From the NCBI GenBank assembly GCA_028279425.1, contig JANQNV010000316.1:18859-82858 (forward strand): a stretch of 64,000 nt of DNA, written 5' to 3'. Below are positions 51,870 through 60,696 of the stretch, one piece after another. The notes below the pieces were generated by a model. That model ran no database searches. It was not told where the DNA came from and worked only from the letters and a program-made list of their open reading frames with translations. Origin of the DNA: Longimicrobiales bacterium (GTDB lineage Bacteria > Gemmatimonadota > Gemmatimonadetes > Longimicrobiales > Gaopeijiaceae). Both the position numbers and the translations under genes were made by a program. Positions within the stretch are counted from its first letter, which is position 1. Each line of letters begins with the position of its first letter.

Positions 51870-53210
51870 CCGGTGTCTCGCTTGCCCGTCGTCGTCGTGG
51901 GTGCGGGTCCCGTGGGGCTCGCCGCGGCGTGCCGCCTGGCCGACGAGGGTCTCCCGTTCGTGGTGCTGGAGGCGGGGGACCGGGTGGGAGCGGCTGTGTC
52001 GAGGTGGGGCCACGTACGGCTCTTCTCGCCGTGGCGCTATGTCATCGACGATTCGGCCCGGGCCCGACTCGAGGCGGTGGGGTGGAAGGCATCCGCAGAC
52101 GACGCGACTCCCACGGGTGCGGATCTCGTAACCGACTACCTCGCACCGCTGGCTGCGCATCCGGCCCTCGCGCCCCACATCCGGACCCGCACACGAGTCC
52201 AGTCCATCACTCGAGCGGGTCTCGACAAGCTGTCGGATACCGGTCGAGGCGAGCGCCCCTTCGCGGTATGGGTGCAGGCCGCCGACGGTCGCCGAGAGGT
52301 CATACGCGCGCGAGCCGTGGTCGACGCGTCGGGCACCTACGACACCCCGAATCCACTGGGTGCCGGGGGCGTACCGGCCTTCGGTGAACTCGCAGCCGCC
52401 GACCGTCTCCACTATGGCATCCCCGATGTGGGTGGCGCCGAGCGCGATCGTTTCGCAGGGGCGCGAGTCGGTGTGGTCGGCAGCGGCCACTCGGCCTTCA
52501 ATGCACTGCTCGCACTCCTGGCCTTACCGGTTGGGGAGCGGCCCCGGGTCACCTGGTTCGTCCGGTCGCGACTGCACGAACGACTGTTCGGCGGAGGCGA
52601 CGCGGACGCGCTATCGGAGCGCGGGGCTCTCGGCCGCCGGATGCGCGACCTCGTGGCGTCCGGTCGGCTGATCGTGCGGGAGTCGTTCCCCGTCGTCGCC
52701 GTCGAGGCGGCGTCGCAGGGAGTGCGCCTCCACCCCGAAGAGGGCGCCCCGAGTGAGGTGCTCGACGTGGTCGTCGTCGTGACCGGCTTCCGCCCCGACC
52801 TGACGATCACGAGTGAGCTGCGCGTCGCCCTCGACCCGGCCGTCGAAGCCCCGGTCGCTCTCGCGCCCTTGATCGACCCGAATCTCCACTCGTGTGGAAC
52901 GGTGCCCCCGCACGGTTTCCGCGAACTGGGCCATCCCGACGAGGGGTACTACACCGTCGGCATGAAGAGCTACGGTCGCGCCCCGACCTTCCTGCTCATG
53001 ACGGGCTACGAACAGGTCCGGTCGGTGGTGAAGGTGATCTCCGGTGATCTCGCGTCGGCGTCGGACGTACAGCTCGTCCTGCCGCACTCCGGGGTATGTG
53101 CAACCGACCAGATCGACTTCCTGGAGGGCTCGGTAGCCTCACCAGAGAGGGTGTGCTGCGCCCCTGTGGGAGACGACGCCGAGGGGAGTCCTTCCGGTTC
53201 GGCGGGATAG
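51852..53210 (+). CDS. FAD/NAD(P)-dependent oxidoreductase, ArsO-like flavoprotein
   Basis: 452 aa from GTG 51852; an in-frame GTG at 51873 (SRLPVVVVGAGP) is a real alternative and would clear the inverted repeat. N-terminal FAD site VVVVGAGPVGLAAACRL, second dinucleotide site VGVVGSGHSAFNALLAL (~205), VVVTGFRPD, and C-terminal YYTVGMKSYGRAPTFLLMTGYEQVRS. The C-terminal vicinal pair VCCAP resembles flavoproteins found in arsenic operons. No arsR or ars transporter is nearby. The 3' 205 bases overlap the convergent SnoaL gene. Confidence 0.8.
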   Translation: MQLYSNPVSRLPVVVVGAGPVGLAAACRLADEGLPFVVLEAGDRVGAAVSRWGHVRLFSPWRYVIDDSARARLEAVGWKASADDATPTGADLVTDYLAPLAAHPALAPHIRTRTRVQSITRAGLDKLSDTGRGERPFAVWVQAADGRREVIRARAVVDASGTYDTPNPLGAGGVPAFGELAAADRLHYGIPDVGGAERDRFAGARVGVVGSGHSAFNALLALLALPVGERPRVTWFVRSRLHERLFGGGDADALSERGALGRRMRDLVASGRLIVRESFPVVAVEAASQGVRLHPEEGAPSEVLDVVVVVTGFRPDLTITSELRVALDPAVEAPVALAPLIDPNLHSCGTVPPHGFRELGHPDEGYYTVGMKSYGRAPTFLLMTGYEQVRSVVKVISGDLASASDVQLVLPHSGVCATDQIDFLEGSVASPERVCCAPVGDDAEGSPSGSAG

Positions 53211-53626
53211 TACCAGGCCCTTCGCACCCGACCCTCGTGGATTTCGTATACGGCCATCGACGACGCCCCGCCTTCGATTCGCTCGCGGAAGGCGACGAAG
53301 CGGGACCCTCCGATTTCGCCCTCGATTCGGGACTGCACGTTGGGCCGGGCTTCGAAGTACGCCCGCATATCGGCCTCGAGTGCTGCCGGGCCGCGGGTGG
53401 CCAGCTCGGCCCGACCCTCATCGTCGACGTAGTACAGCTCGAAGTCGTTGGTGACGAGGGCGGCCATCCCCGCGGGGTCGTGCCGGTTGAAGGCCTCGAG
53501 CAGGGCCCGCGCCACCGCGGCGCCATCGGGAGGCGCGCTCGTCGTCTGCGCCGACCCGGCGGTCGCCACGGCGGTCCCGACAGCGGCAACGGCACACAGC
53601 CATCCACGTATCGATTGCACGGTCAT
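53006..53626 (-). CDS. Exported SnoaL-like (nuclear-transport-factor-2 fold) protein
   Basis: 206 aa. Start 53626 gives MTVQSIRGWLCAVAAVG then ATAGSAQ, a signal peptide; the ATG at 53692 would add 22 residues. SnoaL fold: ALLEAFNRHDPAGMAALV, NDFELYYVDDEG, GPAALEADMRAYFEA and MAVYEIHEGRVRRAWYY, ending near residue 136. The last ~70 residues are low-complexity and entirely antisense to the flavoprotein gene, so the true end may once have been earlier. Ligand unknown. Confidence 0.75.
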   Translation of the reverse strand: MTVQSIRGWLCAVAAVGTAVATAGSAQTTSAPPDGAAVARALLEAFNRHDPAGMAALVTNDFELYYVDDEGRAELATRGPAALEADMRAYFEARPNVQSRIEGEIGGSRFVAFRERIEGGASSMAVYEIHEGRVRRAWYYPAEPEGLPSASSPTGAQHTLSGEATEPSRKSIWSVAHTPECGRTSCTSDADARSPEITFTTDRTCS

Positions 53627-53657
53627 GAGGGACGCTCGCTTCTCGGAGGAGGAGGGG

Positions 53658-55169
53658 ATGATGAAGACGAAGGGCCGTGGCGCGGCGCGCATCGTGGTGA
53701 TCGCGGTGGCCTCGATGGTGGGGTGTGGCGACCGGAGTGGTGTGGAGCCGCCCGCCGACGCCGGTCGGTTCGCGATCGTGGAGATGGGTCACGTGGTCGA
53801 GTATCAGGGCCCCTCGCGAGGAGCCGCGTGGGGCGACCTGGACGGAGACGGTGACGCCGACCTCTTCGTCTCCCACCCCACCGACGACGGGGCGACACAC
53901 CGCAACGCCGTGTATCGCAACGAAGGTGGAGTCCTCCGCCTCGACGACGGCGCGGTGACGGCCGCTCCCCCCGGATCGTGGCAGGGCGGCGTGTGGGTCG
54001 ACGTCGACGGAGACCGTGACCTGGATCTGCACATCGTCGGCCGCAATGGGGCGGGCTCGCTCTTCTACGAAAACCGGGGTGGGGCGCTGGTCCCACACGC
54101 TACCGACCCCTTCGCCGGTGCCGTCCAGAGTGCCTCCATGGCGTGCTGGGCCGACGCCGACAACGATGGACTGCTCGACGTCTTCGTCGTCGGATCGGGC
54201 GACGATAGCAACCACTTCTTCCACAATCGTGGTGCGTGGCAGATGGAGGAGCGACCTCTCGGGCCCGACGCGGGGGGAGGCGGGGCGACCCGGTCGTGCG
54301 TGTGGGTCGACGTCGACCGGGACCGGTTTCCCGATCTCGTCATCGCAAATGCGCGCCAGCCGAACCTCCTCCTGCGGAATCGTGGGGGAGAAGAGCTCGT
54401 CTCGGACACCACGTCGGCCACCCGAGACGACACGTCGTACAGCTATGGGCTCTCGGCTGTCGACGTGAATGGCGACGGCCTGCGCGACGTATTCGTGGCC
54501 AACTTCGACGCGGGCAACACGCTGCTTCTCGGCACGGCCGACGGCCGCCTGGAGCCCGTGGCCCTGGGGCAGCAGCTCCAGAGCCCTGCATCGAAGGGCC
54601 ACGTGTGGGGCGACGTCGACCTCGACGGGCATCTCGACCTCTACCTGGGGAGCGGCACCCCGGCGCCCGGTATGTTCAATCGCCTCTGGCTCGGCCAAGG
54701 CGACGGGCGCTTCACGCTCGATACCCTCGGAGCCTTCGCTGCGCATGCGGATACGTCTGCAGCCGTTGCCGGGGCCGATGTCGATCGAGACGGCGACATC
54801 GATCTCTTCGTCGCGAACTGGGGCGGCGAGGGCTCGGTCGACCGTCTGTATCTCAACCGGGCGAGGGGTGCGCATTGGCTCGGCGTGGGCCTGGTCGGAG
54901 CCGAATCGAATTCGATGGGGGCCGAGGCGAAGGTGTCGCTCCTTTCGATGCACGACGGCGTGCCGCGGTGGCAGCACCGGTGGCTCGGGCTGTCGACCGG
55001 ATACGCAGGCCAGAACGAGCCGATCGCACACTTCGGTCTCGCCGACGCCGCGCAGGTCGACTCGCTGATCGTCTCGTGGCCCTCCGGCTCGATCACGGCC
55101 CTCGGCTTGGTCCCGGCCGATCAGCGGGTCGTGATCGAAGAGGGGGCCTCCGTCACCGAGGGTGGGTGA
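53658..55169 (+). CDS. Lipoprotein with FG-GAP/VCBS repeats and ASPIC/UnbV domain (CRTAC1-like)
   Basis: 503 aa. ATGATG start with GGAGGAGGGG upstream; lipobox VGC. Seven calcium-loop repeats of DxDxDGxxDLF type: DLDGDGDADLF, DVDGDRDLDLH, DADNDGLLDVF, DVDRDRFPDLV, DVNGDGLRDVF, DVDLDGHLDLY, DVDRDGDIDLF, which build a beta-propeller. The C-terminal ASPIC/UnbV domain (HWLGVGLVGAESNSMGAEAK, HFGLADAAQVDSLIVSWPSG) completes a CRTAC1-type protein. Likely surface carbohydrate or protein binding. Confidence 0.88.
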   Translation: MMKTKGRGAARIVVIAVASMVGCGDRSGVEPPADAGRFAIVEMGHVVEYQGPSRGAAWGDLDGDGDADLFVSHPTDDGATHRNAVYRNEGGVLRLDDGAVTAAPPGSWQGGVWVDVDGDRDLDLHIVGRNGAGSLFYENRGGALVPHATDPFAGAVQSASMACWADADNDGLLDVFVVGSGDDSNHFFHNRGAWQMEERPLGPDAGGGGATRSCVWVDVDRDRFPDLVIANARQPNLLLRNRGGEELVSDTTSATRDDTSYSYGLSAVDVNGDGLRDVFVANFDAGNTLLLGTADGRLEPVALGQQLQSPASKGHVWGDVDLDGHLDLYLGSGTPAPGMFNRLWLGQGDGRFTLDTLGAFAAHADTSAAVAGADVDRDGDIDLFVANWGGEGSVDRLYLNRARGAHWLGVGLVGAESNSMGAEAKVSLLSMHDGVPRWQHRWLGLSTGYAGQNEPIAHFGLADAAQVDSLIVSWPSGSITALGLVPADQRVVIEEGASVTEGG

Positions 55170-55192
55170 TGCGCAGACACGGCCGGGGCCGG

Positions 55193-55654
55193 CTATTCCG
55201 AACCGCTGGAGACCGCCGCCGCCAGTTTGCCCAGCGCCTTCACGATCGTGCCGCGCTCGCGCTCCGAGAAGTCGGATAGCAGCGCGCTGCGCTCCGAAAC
55301 GAAGTCCTCCTCGAGGCGCTGGGCCAGTACACGACCCGGCTTCGTCAATGCGATGCGCACGTAGCGTGCGTCGTTCTGGTCCGGCCGCCTCGTCGCGTAG
55401 CCCTTCTTCACGATCCCGTCGACGAGACGGCTCGCGCTGCTCTTCTCGAGAAAGAGCGCGGCTGCGAATTCGTTCATGGTCATCGGGCCCTCGCGCAGGA
55501 GTCGTTCCAGCGCGTGGCTCTGGCCCAGCGACACGTCGTAGCAGCAGATCGCCTCGCGGTCCCGGAATTGGTAGGCCCGCACGAGATCGGTGAGCGCCTC
55601 CTGGAGGGCGAGGGCGTCGGCGCGCAGCTTCGGGTCCGTGCGCGTGTCGGGCAT
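55193..55654 (-). CDS. MarR-family transcriptional regulator
   Basis: 153 aa. Winged-helix MarR layout: SLGQSHALERLLREGPMTMNEFAAALFLEKSSASRLVDGI (seen in parts) with wing KKGYATRRPDQNDARYVRIALT, then dimer helix. The Cys pair ICCYDVSLG near residue 38 could make it redox-sensitive. It lies 24 bases after the cupin gene on the same strand and probably regulates it. Confidence 0.9.
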   Translation of the reverse strand: MPDTRTDPKLRADALALQEALTDLVRAYQFRDREAICCYDVSLGQSHALERLLREGPMTMNEFAAALFLEKSSASRLVDGIVKKGYATRRPDQNDARYVRIALTKPGRVLAQRLEEDFVSERSALLSDFSERERGTIVKALGKLAAAVSSGSE

Positions 55655-55678
55655 GGGGCGGGTTCGGGGCAGGGCCAG

Positions 55679-56074
55679 TCACGGCGCACCCAGATGGGTC
55701 TGCGGCGGCGACCAGGCGTCGACGGCGAGGGCGCCATCGGCGCCGGCACGCACAGCGTGGGGGATTCCCCCCGGGAGGGCAATCGCATCGCCCGGGCCGA
55801 TACGCAGGTGTTCTCCGTCGACCTCGAATTCGAGGGATCCCCGAATGACCATCGTGATCTGCTCCGCTTCGTGCCGGTGCTCCGAGAAGCGCGTACCGGG
55901 CCCGACGTCGAAGTAGGTGAAGGAGAGGTGGTCCAGGGCGGTGCCCCAGAAGCGGGCGCCGGACCGGTCGACCTGCCATGGGGCGTGCGACGCCCGCACC
56001 ACCCGCACGGTGCCGTCCTGTCTCGTCGCCTCTGCCCGCACCGCCGGCCCCCGTTGACATGCGAATGATTGCAC
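55679..56074 (-). CDS. Cupin-domain protein
   Basis: 131 aa from GTG 56074. Single cupin: PGTRFSEHRHEAEQITMVIRG (metal-ligand HxH...E) and GDAIALPGGIPHAVR (second motif with His). Residue ligands are intact. No ribosome site precedes the GTG, and an AT-rich divergent promoter lies directly there, so its start or a leaderless mRNA is open. Probably a small dioxygenase-like or sensor protein under MarR control. Confidence 0.82.
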   Translation of the reverse strand: MQSFACQRGPAVRAEATRQDGTVRVVRASHAPWQVDRSGARFWGTALDHLSFTYFDVGPGTRFSEHRHEAEQITMVIRGSLEFEVDGEHLRIGPGDAIALPGGIPHAVRAGADGALAVDAWSPPQTHLGAP

Positions 56075-56081
56075 TTATAAA
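56054..56081 (+). promoter_or_regulatory. Promoter for padR-ADOP
   Basis: TTGACA (56054-56059), 16-base spacer, TATAAA (56076-56081), the best consensus promoter in the window, 31 bases before the padR ATG. Its AT-rich core stands out from its surroundings. It overlaps the divergent cupin start, so the two units may interfere or share control. Confidence 0.7.
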
Positions 56082-56111
56082 ATCTGTAACACTATCACCA
56101 ACATAAGTCAG

Positions 56112-56456
56112 ATGAGCGTTCACACGACCGGCGATCTCTCCGACCATCTCCCGCTGAAGCCTCTCGACATGGGTATCCTCGTGGTGCTCTCGGAGCGAGC
56201 GGACTACGGCTACCAGATCGTCAAACGCATCCAACGGCCGGAGGCCGGTGGGCTCCGTCTCGCCCCGAGCAACCTCTACAACGTGCTCGATCGGATGATA
56301 CGGACGGGGCTCGTCGAGGATCTGGGGCGGGAGTCGAGGGCGGACGGACCGCCTCGACGCTTCTTCGGAATCTCCGCCCTCGGACGGGACGTGCTCGCGG
56401 CAGAGATGGTCCGGGTGGGCGCCGTGTTGAGGGCGGTAAGCGGCCGAACCGAATGA
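56112..56456 (+). CDS. PadR-family transcriptional regulator
   Basis: 114 aa. PadR winged helix: PLDMGILVVLSERADYGYQIV, LAPSNLYNVLDRMIRTGLVED, and GISALGRDVLAAEM. The stop overlaps the permease start (ATGA at 56453), the pairing typical of PadR with ADOP permeases in Acidobacteria and Gemmatimonadota, where PadR represses the pair until a ligand is bound. Confidence 0.92.
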   Translation: MSVHTTGDLSDHLPLKPLDMGILVVLSERADYGYQIVKRIQRPEAGGLRLAPSNLYNVLDRMIRTGLVEDLGRESRADGPPRRFFGISALGRDVLAAEMVRVGAVLRAVSGRTE

Positions 56457-59125
56457 CCGATCCCCACGGCCCGTTTCCGGGAGAGCCTTGGGTCACAGGC
56501 CTCGTCCGCTGGATGCCGGCTCGGTTTCGCGAGGCCAGGGGCCTGGATCTGCTGGACTGCTACCGGGACCTGTGGAACGATGGCGCGTCGAGGGCGGAGG
56601 GACGGATGGCGTTCGCGATCCGGGCCGTGGTGTGGACGGCCTGGGTGGCGCTTCAGCAGTGGTGGGTTCGGTTGTTCGATCGATCGTACGGGGAGGCGGG
56701 CATGGGATGGGACGTGTGGATCGGGGAGGTCAGGCATGCGGTGCGTCGGCTGCGTCGGCAGCCCGCCTTCACCGCGATCGTGGTGCTGACGCTCGGACTC
56801 GGCTTCGGCGCCAATACCGCGGTCGTCAGTGTGCTCCATTCCGTGCTCGTCTCACCACTGGAGGTGGAGGAGTCCGACCGCCTGGTCCGGGTCTACGGTG
56901 ACCGCATCGATCTACCCGGCGAGTTCGACCGGTTGCACCTGTCGACGCCGGCCACGACCCGGCTTCGTGAGCAGGTGTCCAGCTTCGAATCGGTCGCGGT
57001 CATCGAGAACCAGTCCCCATCGGGCATCGACCTCACCGGAGGAGACCGACCCGAACGCCTGCGTCTCCTGCGCACGAATGCCGAGTACTTCGAGACTCTC
57101 CGCGTGGCACCGATGCTGGGCCGCACCTTCGATCCCTCCGAGGAACTCGGGGAGTCCCGCGTCGCCATCGTGACGGAGGGTGTCTGGCTGCGGCATCTCG
57201 GTGGCAGCGCAGAGGCGTTGGGATCGAGCCTGACGCTGGACGGCGAGGCGTACCGGGTGGTCGGAGTCGTCGACGACGGTTTCCGCGATCCGCTCGAAGG
57301 TAGCATCGACGTGTGGTTGCCCCTCGACCTCCGAGGGGCCGAGGCGGAGTACTGGAACAACAACTGGCTCACCGCCTTCGGTCGGGTCGCGCCCGGCTCG
57401 ACACTCTCGGGCCTGCGCTCCGAACTGGACGCCCTGCAGAGCCGCTTCCCCGAGATGGGCGGTCCGTCCGACACGGGCTTTGCGACGGTCCCACTTCACG
57501 AGGATCTCGTAGGGGCATCCCGCCCGATCCTGCTCGCCGTCTTCGGGGCCGTATCGTTCCTGCTTCTCCTGACCGCCGTCAACGTCGCCAGCCTGATGAT
57601 GGCCCGTGCCGCGCGCAGCGAGCGTGAGTTCGCCGTGCGTCGATCCCTGGGCTCGTCCAGGTCGAGCCTTCTGCGACGGTTCGTCACCGAGGCGACGCTG
57701 TTGTCGCTTGCGGGAGGCTTGGCGGGCGTCGCCCTTGGACTGGGCTCGCTCGACCTGATTGCGACCATCGCCCCTGCCGGCCTGCCTGGCTCCACTCAGC
57801 TCCGCATGGGCACCACGACGGTGTTGGTGGCCGCCGCTGCGGCGGTCTTCGTGGGTCTCGTGCTCGGAGGCGCGACGGGTTGGCTGTTCTCCAAGCCCAG
57901 CCTTCGTTCCGTGGCTTCGGGGGGACGCACCCCCTCGGTCGGTCCGCGACGGGCGAAGCTACGGGCCAACCTGGTGCGCATGGAGATCGCCCTCGCGGTC
58001 GTGCTCCTGAGCGGGGCTGGGGTACTCCTGTTTGCGGTCCAGGACCTTCGCTCTCGTGACCTGGGCATCGACCCCGGGGGGGTGCTCACCTTCAAGGTCG
58101 GGCTGCCCGCTGCTCGGTATGGATCCGACGCAGAGATCTACCACTTCAGCGAACGACTCCATGAAAGGCTCATGGCCATTCCTGGTGCCCAGAGCGCCGC
58201 CGTGACGAGTCGGCTCCCCGTGACCGGCTCGTTCAATACGTGGGGCACGCGCCGCGCCTACGGGCCGGACGCTCCACACGACGTTCCCAACACGTCGGTG
58301 AACCAGCGGTGGATCGCCGGCGACTACTTCGAGACGATCGGACTCGAGCTGCTCCGCGGGCGGAGCTTCGCTCCGTCCGACGCCGCGGACACCCCCTATC
58401 GGACGGTGGTGAACGAAGCGTTGGTGGAGAGCCTCTTCGGCGAGGACCCCCCGCTCGGGGCGTGGATTCGTGTGGGCGGTCGATACACGCAGATCGTCGG
58501 CGTAGTCGAAAACGAGGCGTTGACCATGCGTAGCGATCCGTCGCCGACCGCCTACCATCACCAGCGCCAGTGGATCTCGGGAAGCAAGAAGATGACCCAG
58601 CTGGTCCGGGTCGCGGGCAATCCGATGGCCGCGGTCGTCGCGGCGCGCGCAGCGGTCCAGGCGGTCGATCCCGATCTGGTCGTCTTCGAACCCGCCGAAC
58701 TCGACCGTGTGGTGGGTCGAGGGATCGCCCTGGAACGCTTCGCCACCGTGTTGCTCGCCGTCTTCGCGGGTCTCGCCCTCCTCGTGGCTGCCCTCGGCCT
58801 CTACGGCGTTCTCTCCCACGCCATTGCCGAGCAACGGCACGAGCTGGGTATTCGCCTGGCTCTCGGTGCAGACGGTCCGGGGATCGTCGGGATGGTGGTC
58901 AAGCGGGGTCTCCTCCTCGCCGTCAGCGGGGGCATCGTCGGGCTCGCCGTAGTCTGGAGCCTCGGCGGGGTCGTGGAGTCGTTGATCGTCGAAGTCGATC
59001 CCGGCGATCCGCGGGCGATTCTTGCAGCGTTCGGGGCGGTGCTCGCGTCGGCCATCGTGGCGAGCCTGGTTCCCGCCCTGCGCGCGATGCGTGTCGATCC
59101 TGCCGAGTCGTTCCGGGGAGGATAG
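56453..59125 (+). CDS. ADOP-family (FtsX/MacB-like) permease
   Basis: 890 aa. N-terminal ~85 residues are the ADOP-specific region with one helix (RMAFAIRAVVWTAWVALQQWW). Then MacB-type periplasmic domain plus FtsX helices, twice: first FtsX triad near AVFGAVSFLLLLTAVNVASLM, second near VLLAVFAGLALLVAALGLYG ending VDPAESFRGG. This duplicated orphan permease has no ATPase in the operon, as usual for ADOP. It may extrude or mechanotransmit at the inner membrane with an ATPase encoded elsewhere. Confidence 0.93.
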   Translation: MTDPHGPFPGEPWVTGLVRWMPARFREARGLDLLDCYRDLWNDGASRAEGRMAFAIRAVVWTAWVALQQWWVRLFDRSYGEAGMGWDVWIGEVRHAVRRLRRQPAFTAIVVLTLGLGFGANTAVVSVLHSVLVSPLEVEESDRLVRVYGDRIDLPGEFDRLHLSTPATTRLREQVSSFESVAVIENQSPSGIDLTGGDRPERLRLLRTNAEYFETLRVAPMLGRTFDPSEELGESRVAIVTEGVWLRHLGGSAEALGSSLTLDGEAYRVVGVVDDGFRDPLEGSIDVWLPLDLRGAEAEYWNNNWLTAFGRVAPGSTLSGLRSELDALQSRFPEMGGPSDTGFATVPLHEDLVGASRPILLAVFGAVSFLLLLTAVNVASLMMARAARSEREFAVRRSLGSSRSSLLRRFVTEATLLSLAGGLAGVALGLGSLDLIATIAPAGLPGSTQLRMGTTTVLVAAAAAVFVGLVLGGATGWLFSKPSLRSVASGGRTPSVGPRRAKLRANLVRMEIALAVVLLSGAGVLLFAVQDLRSRDLGIDPGGVLTFKVGLPAARYGSDAEIYHFSERLHERLMAIPGAQSAAVTSRLPVTGSFNTWGTRRAYGPDAPHDVPNTSVNQRWIAGDYFETIGLELLRGRSFAPSDAADTPYRTVVNEALVESLFGEDPPLGAWIRVGGRYTQIVGVVENEALTMRSDPSPTAYHHQRQWISGSKKMTQLVRVAGNPMAAVVAARAAVQAVDPDLVVFEPAELDRVVGRGIALERFATVLLAVFAGLALLVAALGLYGVLSHAIAEQRHELGIRLALGADGPGIVGMVVKRGLLLAVSGGIVGLAVVWSLGGVVESLIVEVDPGDPRAILAAFGAVLASAIVASLVPALRAMRVDPAESFRGG

Positions 59126-59233
59126 CGGACGCCCCCGCGGCCGCGACGAGCCCCTCGAAGAGTTGATCTCCGAGGGCGTCGGGCCCCCCGCTGGTCCCAC
59201 CGGCGAGGAACCCTTGGGTGGCGGGCCGGTGGA

Positions 59234-60577
59234 TCAGCCGCCGATCGAGGTCAGCCAAGCCTCCATCGCCGCGCGTGCGTCGGCGGCTTCACTCGAAACG
59301 GCTCCCTGAAGGAGATCATCGGCTTCGTAGGGGTCGCTGGCCAGGTCGTACAGCTCCGTCTCCCCTGCTGGGCCGAGGTGCAACTTGTACCGTGCGTCGC
59401 GCACCGTACGAAAGAGACCCCCTTCGTCGGCATCCTGGATCTCGCTCAAGGCGAAGTCTCGATGGTCGCCCGGGGCGGAGAGCAGCGGCATGAAGCTGCG
59501 ACTGTCGTGGATCTCGTCGACCCCCACCCCGGCGAGGGCAGCGATGGTGGCGAAAAGGTCGGTACCGTTGATGACGGTGTCGTCTCGGCCGACACGCGAC
59601 ACGCCCCGTCCAGCGACGATGAGGGGCGTGTTGATGCCACCCTGATACAGCGTCCCCTTCGCCCGGCCGCCATCGTACGGTGCCTGCGCGACCCGTCCCG
59701 GCGATCCGTTGTCACCCACGAAGAGGATCGTGGTCTCGGCCCGTTCGGCCGGAGTCAGGCTGTCGAGCAAGCGCCCGATCTGGTGGTCCATCGCCTCGAT
59801 GGCGGCGAGATAGTACGGGGTCGGGTCAACGCCATTCGTGAAGGCGGGCAGTGCGCCCTGACCGTGCATCTCGGCGGGGGGCACATGAAAGGGCGCGTGC
59901 GGCGCATTGTAGGCGAGCCAGAGGAACCACGACCGCTCCTGCTCCGCGATCCAATCGATGGCGAGGTCGGTGATGACCTCCGTGTTGTAGCCGCTCTGGA
60001 AGGTCGAGCCACCGTCTTGGCGGAGATCCCACGCGTAGTAGTCGCCCGGGTCGGCGTTGAGCACCCCCGCGTAGTAGTCGATCCCGAGCGTCTCCGGGTC
60101 GAAGGTGGTTCCGCGGGCGAGGTGCCACTTCCCGAGCACGGCCGTGGCGTAGGCGTTGCCCGTCTCCCGCGCGATGTAGGCCTGGAGGATGTCTTCGTCG
60201 TCGCTCAGGACCTGCGCGGATCGCTGCACGCCCGTCCGGAAGCCGTACTTGCCGGTGATGATGGTCGCCCGGGTCGGGGCGCAGCTGGGTGTGACCCAGA
60301 GGTCTGTGAAGACGAGCCCACTCGCTGCGAGGGCATCGAGGTTGGGGGTGTTCGGCTTGATCGAGCCTTCGCCATAGCTTGCCAGGGCGTCCTTCCCGAG
60401 GTCGTCGGCGATGATGAGGAGGATGTTCCGCGCCGACGGCGGGACCGGGTCGTCGACGTCGGTGCTCGATGGGATGGAGTTCTCGCAGGCCACGAGCGCA
60501 GCGAGGAGGGTGGGGAGCACGAAGAGTCGTCGGGTTCGGTACACGGCGTGAACGGGGTCGGGGTCACTGGAGTCCAT
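59234..60577 (-). CDS. Exported sulfatase lipoprotein
   Basis: 447 aa. Signal peptide and lipobox LVAC (Cys31). Sulfatase core: ILLIIADDLGKDALASYG (metal Asp58/59), formylglycine motif CAPTR (Cys99 of PSCAPTRATIITG), GKWHLARG, VGDNGSPG and KGTLYQGGINTPLIV. Cys99 needs an FGE maturase, not in this window. It removes sulfate from an external substrate, fitting a marine or polymer-degrading life style. No other sulfatase genes are near. Confidence 0.92.
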   Translation of the reverse strand: MDSSDPDPVHAVYRTRRLFVLPTLLAALVACENSIPSSTDVDDPVPPSARNILLIIADDLGKDALASYGEGSIKPNTPNLDALAASGLVFTDLWVTPSCAPTRATIITGKYGFRTGVQRSAQVLSDDEDILQAYIARETGNAYATAVLGKWHLARGTTFDPETLGIDYYAGVLNADPGDYYAWDLRQDGGSTFQSGYNTEVITDLAIDWIAEQERSWFLWLAYNAPHAPFHVPPAEMHGQGALPAFTNGVDPTPYYLAAIEAMDHQIGRLLDSLTPAERAETTILFVGDNGSPGRVAQAPYDGGRAKGTLYQGGINTPLIVAGRGVSRVGRDDTVINGTDLFATIAALAGVGVDEIHDSRSFMPLLSAPGDHRDFALSEIQDADEGGLFRTVRDARYKLHLGPAGETELYDLASDPYEADDLLQGAVSSEAADARAAMEAWLTSIGG

Positions 60578-60696
60578 GGGATGGGTGGAGACGTCGCTTC
60601 GTTAGAAGTCGGCCGAAACCTCCCCACCCCCAACCTTCGTCGTGTTGGTCGGAGTGCCGATGACCGGGCTCCGCGACTCGAACCGAGGGCACGACG

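Noticed and set aside
53418..56234. Open minus-strand frame of ~940 codons
   Set aside because: Runs antisense through the FG-GAP gene and out of frame through MarR and cupin; no recognisable protein.
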